A stretch of 64,000 nt of DNA from contig NC_080541.1 in the NCBI RefSeq assembly GCF_028640845.1, positions 1,088,435 to 1,152,434 of the forward strand. The letters run 5' to 3'. Shown in pieces: positions 34,501 through 47,600 of this stretch; positions within the stretch are counted from its first letter, which is position 1, and each line of letters opens with the position of its first letter. The DNA comes from Ahaetulla prasina (taxonomy: Eukaryota > Chordata > Lepidosauria > Squamata > Colubridae). Under the pieces are notes generated by a model. That model ran no database searches, was not told the origin of the DNA, and worked only from the letters and a program-made list of their open reading frames with translations. Position numbers and translations under genes: made by a program.

Positions 34501-37500
34501 AGCTTTGTGCGGCAGCTGAACATGTGTGAGTATGCTTAGCGTCTGAGGAAGGTCTGCCAGAAACCACCACCACCAACCCAAGATGGTCCTTGTGGTGCTT
34601 GCGGGAGGAGCCAAGCGGTGGTTCTGCTCATGCCCAGAGGAGACGGCGCTCTGTTCTGGTTGCGTGTGCTGCCCTCGTGTGGGGAGGCTTCTTGGATTAT
34701 CCTCTGAGTTTAGTTAAGGCAAGGTCCATGGTGCACAGCAATGGCATCTTCTGATGTGGGGTGCATCGGCAAGAGAAAGTTGGTCTTTCTGCTCTTCACA
34801 AAATGCCCTTGAAGCATGAAATGTGAAATAAATGTTTAAGGAGTTTAAAGAGCCATGGTGGCGCACTGGCTAGAATGCAGTATTGCAGACAAAACTATGC
34901 AGACAGACAGCAGTTCGATTCTCACTCAGCCTTCCATCCTTCTGAGGTTGGTAAAATGAGGAGCCAAGTTGTTGGGGGCAGTAGGCTGATATTTGTAAAC
35001 CGCTTATAGAGGGCTGCAAAGGACTATGAAGTGGTATATAAGTCTGAGTGCTATTGCTGTCATTTAGCTGTCCTCAGTTTGGGGGTATGAATTTGAGGGT
35101 AGGAAGTTTCTCCATAATAGGACCAAGCATCTTCATGTGGCAATGATGTTCCCAAATGTTCCTAAAATAGCACTTACTATTTTTCTCTATTTAAGATTAA
35201 AAATACTGAGAATTTGGGTTGTCCATCCATAGGTCTCACTGCCAGACGTTGCCTGTAGCCCAGAAGAAATAATAATCAGGTGATCCATAACAATTGCAGC
35301 TCTCTAACCGTTATCCCATTCTATAGTGTTCCTGATGGGAGGAGAGAGCCTGCCTATTTTTACAACCTCCCCCAGTTTGCTGCTTGGCTGGCATGCAGCT
35401 TCTGTGACAGGCAGGGGCCTCGGGGCCTCTGAGGGAAGGCAAGGCAGAGAAATAGCTGCCCCAGGCAGACCAGGCTTAGCACTGGAGCCTTGATGACTAG
35501 CATCTCTGCTGCTGTTGGTGTTAATAAACAGGGACATCATTGGTCAGGAGACCTTAAACCTTGGCTGTGCTGGTGGCCCCGCAGACCCCCCTCAAGGGCG
35601 GGGGGTGGGCTCTTCCTTCCAGCTTTTAGAAGGAGGAGGGGCTTTCTGGAGGATAGACCTCTGAACTGATAGCAAAGGTGAAGGCTACAGCTAAGAGCAC
35701 GATCCAAAAGGAGCTTTTTCCAAAAGGTGCAACTGGACTTCCTTGAGTTTTTTTTTTTTTTCTTTGAAAACGTTTTGTTCTCATGCAAGAAACTTCTTCA
35801 GTTCTTGGATGAGAAGTGAAAAGAAAAAACCCAAGAAAGTCCAGCTTCCTTTGGGACAACCCTGACCAGGATGATGGAGCATCTCCACAGACTAAGAGCA
35901 CCACCAAACAGCAAAGGGAAATGGGTCCTGTTTCAAATTGGGCCCACCGGACGCTTCCGGGAGGCTGTTCTGGTTCAGTTCTGCTCTGATCTGGAACCCT
36001 TTTCTTGCTTCTCCAAAAGAGCCCCTGGCTACCTGCGGACGGAGAGGGTTTCCTTTTAATTTCTTGGCATTTCAGAAGAGTTAGTTATCTGTGCGTGTCT
36101 TGGAAAGCAGAAGCAACCCACTCTGTGCAGGGGCAACTGATGCTGTACATCAGGAAACTGAAGCCTTGGCAGCTGTACGGCTTGAGGACACCAACTCCCA
36201 GAATTCCTCAGCCAGCATGGAGTTCTGGGAGTTGAAGTCCACAAGTCTTAAAAGTTGTGAAGGTTGGAGAGCCCTGCTGTACATGACCGTTGGGCTGCCA
36301 TCAACCTTTGCCTCTTCTGTTTCAGACGGTTTCCGAAAGGTGGTTCACATCGAGCAGGGGGGGCTGGTCAAGCCCGAGAAGGATGACACTGAATTCCAGC
36401 ACCCCCACTTCCTCCGAGGCCAGGAGCATCTCCTGGAGAACATCAAGAGGAAAGTCACCAACGTGAGTCTGCCCTGGCCAGCCGCTGCCTGAGGTTCAGA
36501 GGAGCCTTCCTTCCCTCTTGCCTGGGCCCTTGGAAGGGTCTTTTTTCCCGGGATGCCAGTGGCGAGGGGGCTCGCTCCACGACCTGCTTCCTTGATGCTG
36601 AGGAGGCCAGATGCTGAGCATCTCCCCCCCCCCCCGAAATTCCTGGTTCTTCTGCTGGCAGACAGCTGAGCTGAGCTGAGGTTGGCAGTGGGTTGAATGA
36701 ATCTAATCTCTGGGGCAGCTAAAAACCTTTTGGGGAAGGGGCTTTTCTCATCCTGTGTCCCCAATTACTCCTTTGAGTTTAGAATTGCTCTTCTCAGGAC
36801 AGTTTCTTAGCGGTATTCATAGGAAGAAGAACCGGACTGCTTTTTCTCTTAATGGACAGGATACTGAGGAGGCTGAATGCAACCACATGTTTATTGGACC
36901 CGTGTCCCTCCTGGTTGGTACTGGCCATACAGAAGGTTACATGAGGCTGGCTTCAGGGAATTGTTAACGCTTCTCTGAGGGAGGGTATTTTCCCTACTGC
37001 CTTGAAAGAGGCTGTGGTGAGACCTCTCCTCAAGAAGCCCTCCCTGGATCCAGCTGTTTTATCGAATTATCATCCGGTCTCCAACCTTCGTTTTGTGGCG
37101 AAGGTTGTTGAGAGTGTGGTAGCGCATCAGCTCCCTCGGTACCTGGATGAAAATGTCTATCTGGACCCATTCCAGTCCGGTTTCCGGCCTGGGTACAGCA
37201 CAGAGATGACGTTGGTCGCGTTGGTGGATGATTTCTGGAGGGCCTGGGACAGGGGTTGTTCCTCTGCCCTGGTCCTATCTCTCAGCGGCTTTTGATACCA
37301 TTGACCATAGTATTTTGCTGCGACGGCTGGAGGGGTTAGGAGTGGGGGGCACCGTTTTTCGGTGGTTCTCCTCCTTCCTCTCTGACTGGTCGCAGACGGT
37401 GTTGGCAGGGGGGCAGAGATCGACCGCGAGGCGCCTTTTTTGTGGGGTGCCTCGGGTCGGTTCTCTCGCCTCTCCTGTTCAACATCTATATGAAGCCGCT

Positions 37501-38551
37501 GGGCGAGTTCATCCGTGGTTTTGGGGTGCAGTGTCATCTGTACGCTGATGATACGCAGCTGTATATTTCCACCCCTAACCACCCCAGCGAAGCCGTTGAA
37601 GTGATGTCCCGGTGTCTGGAGGCTGTGCGGGTCTGGATGGGGAAAAACAGGCTCCAACTCAACCCCACCAAGACCGGGTGACTGTGGATGCCGGCATCCC
37701 GGTACAATCAGCTGATGCCATCGCTGACTCTGGGGGACGAGTCATTAGCCCTCACAGAGAGGGTCCGCAATCTGGGCGTCCTTCTGGATGCACGGCTGTC
37801 GTTGGAAGAGCATGTGACGGCCGTCACCAGAGGAGCTTTTTATCAGGTTCTCCTGATACGCCAGTTGCGTCCCTTCTTAGACCGGGATTCTTTATGCACA
37901 GTCACTCACGCCCTCATCACTTCCCATCTGGACTACTGCAACACTCTCTACATGGGGCTCCCCTTGAAGAGCACCCGAAGGCTCCAACTGGTTCAGAATG
38001 CGGTCGTGTGGGTGATAGAGGGAGCGACTGGTTGCTCCCATATAACACCCCTCCTGCGCAGGCTGCACTGGCTTCCGGTGGTCTTTCAGGTGCAATTCAA
38101 GGTGTTGGTTACCACCTTTAAAGCGCTCCATGGCATAGGACCGGGTTATTTACGGGACCGCCTGCTGCTACCGGCGGCCTCCCATCGACCAATGCGCTCC
38201 CATAGGGAGGGTCTCCTCAGGGTGCCATCGGCCAGACAATGTTGGCTGGCGACCCCCAGGGGGAGGGCCTTCTCTGTGGGGGCACCAACCCTCTGGAACG
38301 AGCTACCACCAGGTATCCGCCAACTCCCTGATCTCCAGACCTTTCGACGCGAGCTGAAAACATTTCTGTTCCATCGCGCAGGGCTGGCCTAATGGGGTTT
38401 TAATAATGGGGTTTTTATTGGTTTTATAGTGTCCAGCCAACTTTGAATTTTCGCTTTTTCAATTGGTTTTAATTTTTGTATCAATTGTTTTATTCTGGCT
38501 GTAAACCGCCCTGAGTCCTTTGGGAGAAGGGTGGTATAGAAATTTAAATAA

Positions 38552-38602
<51 letters not shown>

Positions 38603-41600
38603 AAAAAAGACCCTCTTACCCCTCCCTCTGCCACACAGACACCGTGTGTGCGAAGATCCTGGCCTTTCAGAGTTTTGGCTCTGTTAGGCATAAGCTTGAT
38701 AGCAAAGGTGTCTTATTTTTTCCAAAAATCAACTCAATCATCTTTACCAAGAAAGTCCAGGTGCCATTTGGAAAAAAACCCCACCTTGGGGAGAACCGTG
38801 ACCTGCATCAGGGACCTCTAAACTCGACTAAACAAGGGACGACTAAACAAGTCGGCAACATGTCTGATGGGGGAATTCTGGGAGTTGAAATCCACAGGTC
38901 TTAACATTGCCAAGTTTGGAGGCTCCTCACCTGGACAACAGTCTCCACAGACATATTCAGAGAATTCAAATCTTTTTCTAGCCTTACATGCATTCTTTGA
39001 AACTTTGATCCCCAAAAGCGAGCGTCTAGAAATCGGAACCAGATTCAAAATGCGTTTAAATTTTCTACTGTTTTGGGACAGGTGTACAATATCATAGGGT
39101 GTTTTTTTTTTCTTTCAATACTGCTGTCATGCATTTATGCTGAACGGAAGATCAACCTGCATTTGAGATGCAGCAGGAAAGGCCCTGCATGCTGGGCGGG
39201 GCTGGGGCTGGGGGTTTAAGGTGGGTCTCCTTCTGAAGTGTCGCTTCCTTAAGGGTCAGGCTGACCTCGGGGTCACATTTGTGTTCCACTTGGCTCTGAC
39301 TCTCCCTGCACACACACAGCGCCCCCTCTGCCCCCCAGGAGATGACCAGGCTCAGCCCCCTCGGAGTCTGTTGGCTCGTATCTGGCACCAATTCGCCTTG
39401 GCCATTAATACAGGTAATCCTCGACATACAACAGTTCATTTAGTGACCATTCAAAGTTACGTCACTAAAAATAAGTGAGTTATGACCATTTTTCACACTT
39501 ATGACCGTTGCAGCATCTCCATGGTCATGTGACTTACATTGGATGCTTGACAAGTGACTCGCTTTTATGACGGTTGCAGTGTCCCAGGGTCACGTGATTC
39601 CCCTTTTGCGACCTCCTGGCAAGCAAAGTCAACAGGGAAGCCAGATTCACTTAACAGCCGTGTCACTAACTGAACAACTGCTGTGATTCGCTTAACAAAT
39701 GAGGCAAGAGAAGTCATAAATTTTGGCAAAACTCACTTAACAACTGTCTCACTTAGCAGCAGAAATCTGGGGCTCAATTGTGGTCGAGGACTCCCTGTAG
39801 TACTTTTGAACTCTCTCCTGGTTCCTGACTTCTTGCATCTGACAATTAGCCAGCTCTTTTCTCATTTCCAAGTTGAGTAATGCCGTCCCCCCCCCTCCCT
39901 CCCTCCCTCCCTCCCTCCCTCCCTCCCTGCTTTCAGGTATCCGGCATAAAGAATGAAGATATTAAGGTTCGCCAGGACAGCATGACCAAATTGCTGACCG
40001 ATGTCCAACTCATGAAGGGCAAGCAAGAGAGCATGGACTCCAAGCTGATCGCAATGAAGCAGTAAGTACATGCGAGGGGAGGGGAGGAGAGGGGAGGGTG
40101 GGTTGGTGGGGTTGCTCTCCTTTCCTCTGTGTTGTAGCGCCCTCTCCTGGCAAGTGCCGTCAGAGACATCAGCACCCAAAGAGTGGGAAATACTCAAGAA
40201 AACTCTCGCCATGCTGGTCTCCTTGTTTTGTTTTGTTTTTTTCCCTCCTCTCTGACCAAGCCTTGTCGGTCTTCTTGCCATCTTTGTTTCCATGATACAA
40301 AATGACATTTGAGGAGAAATCAGAGGCATAGATCTGTATATTCCTAAAACTCCCAGTCTTTTAACTTTGAACTGGGCAAAGTGGTGCATCGAAGGGCAAC
40401 GATTTTTGAACCAAGGTATCTCTAAAGGGCCTCTAACTTGCAGAATATGTCCAAAATTTGGGACCCAGGACTCCTGTGGGACTGAAATTTGGCAAAGTTT
40501 ATGAAACGTAAAAATTTATGGTGTAACTTATCGTTTGCTATGCTGGTGTTTGACTGCGCTATGTAGTTCCAAGAGAAGCAAAGACCTCTCGGAATGTCTC
40601 CCAGCGTTTTCCTTGAGTGCAGGGCATTAGGAGCTCTCTCCTGGTGGGAGGCGTTGAGGAATCTGGTCAGGAAATCTCTCTGAAAGGAGGACCCAACCTG
40701 CCACGGGTTGCCTAGCAAAGTGAGTAATGTTGGAGGACAAACAGGGCAGTTTTCAGGGGTCCAAAACTGCAGCAGCATCTAAAGAGCGTATCAGAAGCTA
40801 TTCTATAAAAAAAAGAGTAGAGGACCAGATCAAATTAAGTGCAGGGAGTCCTTGACTTATAACCACAATTGAGCCCAACGTTTATGTTGCTAAGTGAGAC
40901 TGTCTTCTCTTGGGGCCTCCCAGGCTGTGTTTCTTGTTTTTTTTTTAAGAGTACTGATAATAGAATAGAATAGAATAGAATAGAATAGAATAGAATAGAA
41001 TAGAATAGAATAGAATAGAATAGAATAGAATAGAATAGAATTTTATTGGCCAAGTGTGATTGGACACACAAGGAATTTGTCTTGGTGCATACGCTCTCAG
41101 TGTACATAAAAGAAAAGATATGTTCATCAAGGTACAACATTTACAACACAATTGATGGTCAATATATCAATATAAATCATAAGGATTGCCAGCAACAAGT
41201 TATAGTCATACAGTCATAAGTGGAAAGAGATTGGTGATGGGAACTATGAGAAGATTAATAGTAGTGCAGACTTATGACCGGTCACTTACAACTGACCCAC
41301 AAAAGGGGACATGACCTGGATTCAAAGAATTGACAGTTGAGCTGCCTCCTCAGTCGTGTGATCAAATTTTGGGCTCTCAGCAACACAACTGCATTTGAAC
41401 CAGCTTGCGTTGTTCCACAGTCATGTGACCCTCAAGCACTTCCGGGTTTTGGCAAAAAAATCCCAGCAAGTGATCGGTTTGCTTAATGATTGTCGTGTTA
41501 GCTTAAGAACCATGGATTCACTTAACAACTGCGGTGATTTGCTTTACGGCTACTGTAAAATTGGGTCAGTCACAAGGCGAATGCATTTTATGACTGACAC

Positions 41601-44600
41601 AACACATGGCAAGCTCCGTTCCATTCCTATGTCAAGGAGAGCCTGCATTGTAGGTAGAGCTGGGCTTCCAGGCCAGCATCCGATACAAGGCTGCCGCAGG
41701 AGGAGAAGCTCGAGAAACAAGTAGGTTTGGCCCCGATTCAGGTCAGCGGCAGGCACTGCCTCCCCTCTGTCCAGCTCCCTGCAGAGTGGACAGGAGCTTT
41801 TGCGCTCCCTGCTTGCTCAGAGTTCCTTGGAGCCTTTGAAGCCCTTTCCTTCCTCCTCTGCCCCCTGTTCTGACCGAGGCTCCCTTAAAAAGCAGGAAGC
41901 AGAGTCTTGGTCTTGGTCTAAAAACCTCTTTTATTTACACGACTGTGAATTCCTTTCATTCACAGTCAGCAAGGCCTGTCCAAACACACTTTCAGAGGAA
42001 TATCTATTAACACAGACCTTATCTTGTTTGGCAAGCTGCCACGTAACTTGTTTCCAACCTCAGTACAAGGCAAACCTTGGCACAGAGTCTCTCAGAGTCA
42101 CGGAACAAACAAATTGTTTCCTGCAAAAAAAACCCTCCCCGTTTGCTCCTCTTTTGTTTCCTATGGGAGGGGCCAATCACCTCCAAGGTGTGGCTTTACT
42201 CCCAAGTCGACCCTGCTTTCTGAGTTGTTCTTGTCTTCCGGCAGCTCTGCGCATGTGCACACTGGGAACAGGCTCCAGCTGCTCCTCTGCCTTGCTCCTG
42301 TCTAGCTCCCTCTGCCTCTGACGCAGAGCCCTCGTCTGAGCTTTCCCCAGCCCCCAGGGCTGGTCCAAGTTCCTCCCCAACCTCCTCACTGTCCAACTCT
42401 GCTGCCCGCTCTGCTGGCCGCTGGCAGGCCACAACACCTCCCTCCCCTTGGAATCCGCCTCCTCCTCCTAGCATAGGTAAACTGGCACAACTGGATAAAC
42501 TCCGAATCTGGGGATCCGGGTTTTTCCTCAGTAAGACAAACTCCAAAATCACCACCCCTTCGACCCCTCTGCTGATCACATGCTCCAGTCACCAACCGTC
42601 CCATCTCGAGACATCACTCCGGCCTCTCCTTCTCCAGATGCAGGCTCGGCCTGACCTTGACCGGCAGGAAGAATGTTGTTATGTCTAATGACCCCCTCTA
42701 CTAAATCCCCCCCGACTTTCTCTTTGCCCTGGTTTGTCAGCAGGGGCTTGGGGGCCATTTTGGTTTGCTTAGTGTTCCCTTTTTGAACTGCGCTCTGATC
42801 TTCAGTTCCTCAGCTAGCAAACCAAAGAGGGTCATCCGACTGGCTCTTTGTAAAGAGGCCTCTGCCAGCCACTGTCCTACCAGAGATCAGACCGGGCGAT
42901 CCTTATTAGCTGCAGAAAAGCTGAGCAAATACTAAGCACCCGCATGCACAGATGCACACCCAGCATTGCTCGGCCTGGGTTTCTCTATCTCCGAGATAAA
43001 GAACTGACGATCACTGGGACTGGCGCTCCAGTCATGCCTTTCCGTCCACTCTGTGCTGATGGCAACGGAAACTCAAACGGTGTAGAATGGCAGGTTGCCT
43101 TTCTCTGCTCTAGCAAATCGGGTCTGGCAGACGGTTCCTCCCATCTCCAGCCACCAGGGTTGGGGACCTGCTCACCCACCTAGTCAGGCGCACTCATTCA
43201 TGCTGGTGCCTCCTCGTTCCAACGCAAAGGCAAGGAGCGCCGTTGCAGTTTTGCAGAAGTCTCCAAACTCGGCCACTTTAAGACTTGTGGGCTTCAACTC
43301 CCAGAATTCCCCAGCCAGCCATGCTGAAGACTACAAGTCTTAAAGCGGCCAAGTTTGGAGACCCCTGCAGAATTGGATGGCTTTGTGGGCGATTTCCTTC
43401 CCCCCTTCCTGAAGAGGCTCTCGGTCCTTCTGGGGCAGGGAAAGGAGCAGCCAAGTGGAAGTGGGAAAGGGATGAAAAGCTGAGTTCTGCAGGTTTGTCG
43501 GTCATTTTTGTTGTCGCAGTTATTCAATCCAAGCTTCAGGGTAGAAAGCCTGGCTGGAGGAAGGGAGGTTTCAGCTGAAGCTGAGGGAGCAGACGGCAAT
43601 CTTCAGCACCATCACCCTTGATCCTAAGCTATCTTGATGGTGATTCTTCCCATAAAAGAAACTCTACCAAGGAAGCAGGCGGTGGTGCCTCATGAGCTGC
43701 TCAGTGCTCCGTGGACTAGTTGGTCACAGGGAGCCGATGGGTCCAGTTGACGTTGCCAAGTCTTCCTTCCACAGGTCCCTTTTTGTGCTGCCTGTTCCTG
43801 TCGGGAGTGTTGTGAAAGTTGGCGCTCTCCCCTTGGAAACATCTCCCTCTTGGTCTCAAAAGAGCTGCTCCCGTTTCCTTGGGCCTCTCTTTCCCCTTCC
43901 TGCCTTTCGTTTGTCTTGGATCCCCGACGGCCTCCTTAAAACGGGATCCGTGAGCCAGAAGGATATTTCCTGCTGTGGTTTTAAATCTGATCGCTTCCTT
44001 TAAAGACTTCTGTTGGCTCCTCGGTCATAGAACGGGGCCCTCTGGGCTGGAGCAGGAATGGCTTGCTGGAGACGGGCCTGGATCCCCCGGTTCCCCCTGC
44101 TCTGGGCTGCCAGTGAGGAGACTGGGCTGGGCACTGGGCCCCCCTGGGAGAAGCTGGGAGCAACCGTGGGGAGGGCTGGGCAGCAGCCCCTCAATCCAGT
44201 CTCCAGGAACTGAGCAAAAGGTGCAGCATCTTCCGCTTGGGAGTCCTTTGAGAAGGCCTGGGCTCCCATTAGGAAAAAGCCATGTTGTCTTTCGCCTGCT
44301 TGGGAATCTGAGCCAGCCAATATTCCCCATGGGGGGGGGGGGTTGGGGGTTCAGCAGAGTGCAGCGTGGAAGACTCACCCCTTGAAGAGAGTGCGTGTTC
44401 CATCCTTGTCCTTCCTGGGATCTGGATGCAATGAAAGGTTTCACTCAGTGGATCCAATTTGGCAGAAAGGAGCAATGACACAGGGTGAGGCCCAGGGGGG
44501 TCTCTCTTTCCAGGCCCATCACAGTGCCCCGCAGCGCCATTTGCTCCCACAGCAATAGGAGAGGCTGCTGGGCTCCTGAACGGAGGAGGGGCAGGGCTGT

Positions 44601-47600
44601 CTGTCCTAGAAGTGTCCTAGGGACGATCTTTAGGCAAGCCCCTTTGATTTTCCCGATGGCCGGATATTCTGCTTCAGTGACCTGGGGTGGGAGGGAAGAG
44701 AAGGGCGCTGGGAAGCCAACCTCGTTGGTGCTCAGAAAGCCTCTCGCTCCAGGCAGGGAAGCCAAGTGGCCGTCTCCTGCCCAGGGCAGCCCAGTTGTTG
44801 GGGTGAAGAAGCAGAGTGGAATTGTAGGCAATGCCCAGCGGCTGTGCCTGACTTCCTCTGGGGGCGGTGGAGGGGCTCAGGTGGCCCCTTGGTTTCCCCA
44901 AGCAGAGGTCTCGCTTTTCCATGGTCAAAAGAAACGCAAGCAGACCCCCTGCCCTGGCCTCCTTCCCTGGCTGGGTGGGCCTCCCTCCCCCACAAAAGGC
45001 CTGCCAAATTGCAGCCTTGGCCCACGGTGCTCTTTTGTGCCGTTCCAAAAGAAACACCATGGATGATCACTCTGACACTCAGCAGAGGGCTATTCTGTTT
45101 CTGGAACCTTTGCTGAAAAGGTGGCCTCGATCCGGAACAGCCCAGAGGGAAGCCGAAGGAGAGGGGCCCCTTTCCCCTCCGCCCTGAAGCAACCTTGCTT
45201 GGAAGAAGAGGACCTGCTCTGCAGAGGATCCCCTGAGACCTCTTTGTGGGCTCCAGTACTTTGCCTCCGCTCCGGACTGAGGTCGGTGGGCCTCCCTACT
45301 CTTTCTCAGCTGAAGGGCTCCTGGGCTTCGGAAAGAGACTGGCTTTCCAACCTTGTACTGCCACCAGTGGTTTCTCATTTGTGTGTTGGTGAGGGGGGGG
45401 GGGGTGTTGCTGCCTTGCAGAAATGCATGTCCCACCTTCATGCATTCCCAAATGAATGGGACTTACGATAAATCTGGGTACACCCAGGTGCCCAAGCCAG
45501 AACTATGAGGTCTCTTGCCGCATAAAGCCTCTCCCTTCACCTCACTGCGACCACCTGGGCCAGAAATGGCAGAATCCAGCCCTTCGCCTCCCTCCGCATT
45601 GGACAGTCTTTAAATTGGGTTCACAAGTTGACAAGGTGTCACAGCTGAGTTGAGGTTGCAGGAATGGCCTCAGTTGCCAATCATTCACACCTGGGTAGAG
45701 CAGGACTGGCTTTTTGGGACCTTCATCCAGGGTCTCCACCTCCTGTGAGCATAGCTGGGGGCTTGGATGGTGGCCCCACCCTGAGGATAGCCTCCCTCGG
45801 GTCAGCTCAGAGACCATGCCAGAAAGGGGTCAAGGCAGGGTTGTTCCCAAAGGAAAGAAGAAGTTGTCTGTATCCCTCTGACATTAACAGGGTAGTTTTA
45901 TCTGTCTTGATTGATGCTTATGAGCCAAGAATTGGGTTTTTGGGTTGTCTGTCTGTCATATGTATGTGTTTGTTTGTTTGTTCATTTGTTCATTTATTCA
46001 TTTAAAGTTATTCGCTGTCCATCTCGTATCCAACGATTGTGAGCAGTTCTGGTGATACAGAGCTGTGAAAACAAACCGATAGAACCGCACCCAACTTGTA
46101 CCCAGCAGTGGCCTTTTGGAGTCAGCCGCTGCCTGTCCAGTGCTCTGAGCAGTCTAGCCGGTGTACGTGTGTGCGTGTGTGTTACTACAGGTTGTCTATC
46201 TCCAGGTGGAATCTTAGTTCAAAGGCAGCTTTGTGCAATGGAGAAGCGTGAGGAGCCTCCAGAGGCAAAGGAGGAGTTATTATCCTTTGGTGAGAGATTG
46301 GAGGGGGGGGTGTGGATACCTGGAAATGCCACAGTAGGCTTGCTTGTTAATAGGGTCGGGGGTGGGGGGAGGCTGGGGTTGCCGTTTTCTGCTGCCAAAT
46401 AAGAGAGCATAATGCAAATCTCTTTGGCACCCAATGTGCCCATCCTGCTTGTACTTCTTGAGAAACTGAAGTAGAAGTGCTTTGTGTGTGAGAGATCCAG
46501 TGAAGTGTAGTTGTGACTACTGGGTCCTCTTAACCACCTGCAGTAGAATGGAACGGAACGGAACAGAACAGAACAGAACAATAGCAGAGCTGGAAGGGAT
46601 CTTGGAGGGATCTTCTAGTCCAACCCCCTGCTTAGGCAGGAAACCCTAAAGCACTTCAGACAAATGGTTATCCAATATCTTCTTAAAAACTTCCAGAGTT
46701 GGAGCATTCACAACTTCTGGAGGCACGTAGGGGCCGGGATAGCTCAGGCAGTAGAGAAGCCTGTTATTAGAACACAGAGCCTGCAATTACTGCAGGTTCG
46801 AGCCCGGCCCAAGGTTGACTCAGCCTTCCACCCTTTATAAGGTAGGTAAAATGAGGACCCAGATTGTTGGAGGGGCAATAAGTTGACTTTGTAAAAAAAT
46901 ATACAAATAGAATAGACTATTGCCTTATACATTGTAAGCCGCCCTGAGTCTTTGGAGACGGGCGGGGTATAAATGTAAACAAAAAAAAAAAAGTTGTTCC
47001 ATTGATTAATTGTTCTAAATTTCTCATTAGTTCTAGGTTGCTTCTCTCCCTGATGAGTTTTCACCCATTGCTTCTTGTCCTGCCCTCAGGTGCTTTGGAG
47101 AATAGCTTGACTCCCTCTTTTTTGTGGCAGCCCCTGAGATATTGAAAGATTGCTATCCTGTCTCCCCTGGTCCTTCTCTTCACTAGACTAGCCATGCCCA
47201 GTTCGTGCAACTGTTTTTCATATGTTTCAGCCTCCGTTCCCCTGATCATCTTTGTTGCTCTTCTCTGCACTCTTTCTAGAGTCTCAACCTCTTTTTTTAC
47301 ACTGTGGCGACCAAAACTGGATGCAATATTCCACGTGTGGCCTTACCAAGGCATTATAAAGTGATACTAACACTTCACATGATCTTGATTCTATCCCTCG
47401 ATGCAGCCTAGAACTGTTGGTTTTCTTTGGCAGCTGCTGCACATTTCTAGCTCCTATTTAAATGGTTGTCCACTAGGACTCCAAGATCCCTCTCACAGTT
47501 ACTACTATTGAGCAAGGTACCACCTATACTGTACCTGTGGATTCTGTTTTTCTTGCCTAAATGTAGAACCTTACTTTTTTCACTGTTAAATTTCATTTTG

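Noticed and set aside
40845..41600. Further copies of the TA-flanked MITE around 40845-40905 and 41255-41600
   Set aside because: Only scraps (ccttgacttataaccac, cacttaacaactgcggtgat) resemble the family; borders could not be set, so they are not listed as elements.
42196..42579. 127-residue acidic minus-strand frame
   Set aside because: Lies across the LTR and polypurine tract of a retroelement remnant; not a host gene.
44485..45066. 193-residue plus-strand frame and overlapping minus frames
   Set aside because: Several overlapping frames of similar length in a GC-rich intron and no conserved motif; chance frames.
46731..46815. Possible tRNA gene
   Set aside because: A and B box motifs are present but the sequence continues into a SINE body and tail and has no clean cloverleaf with its own terminator.
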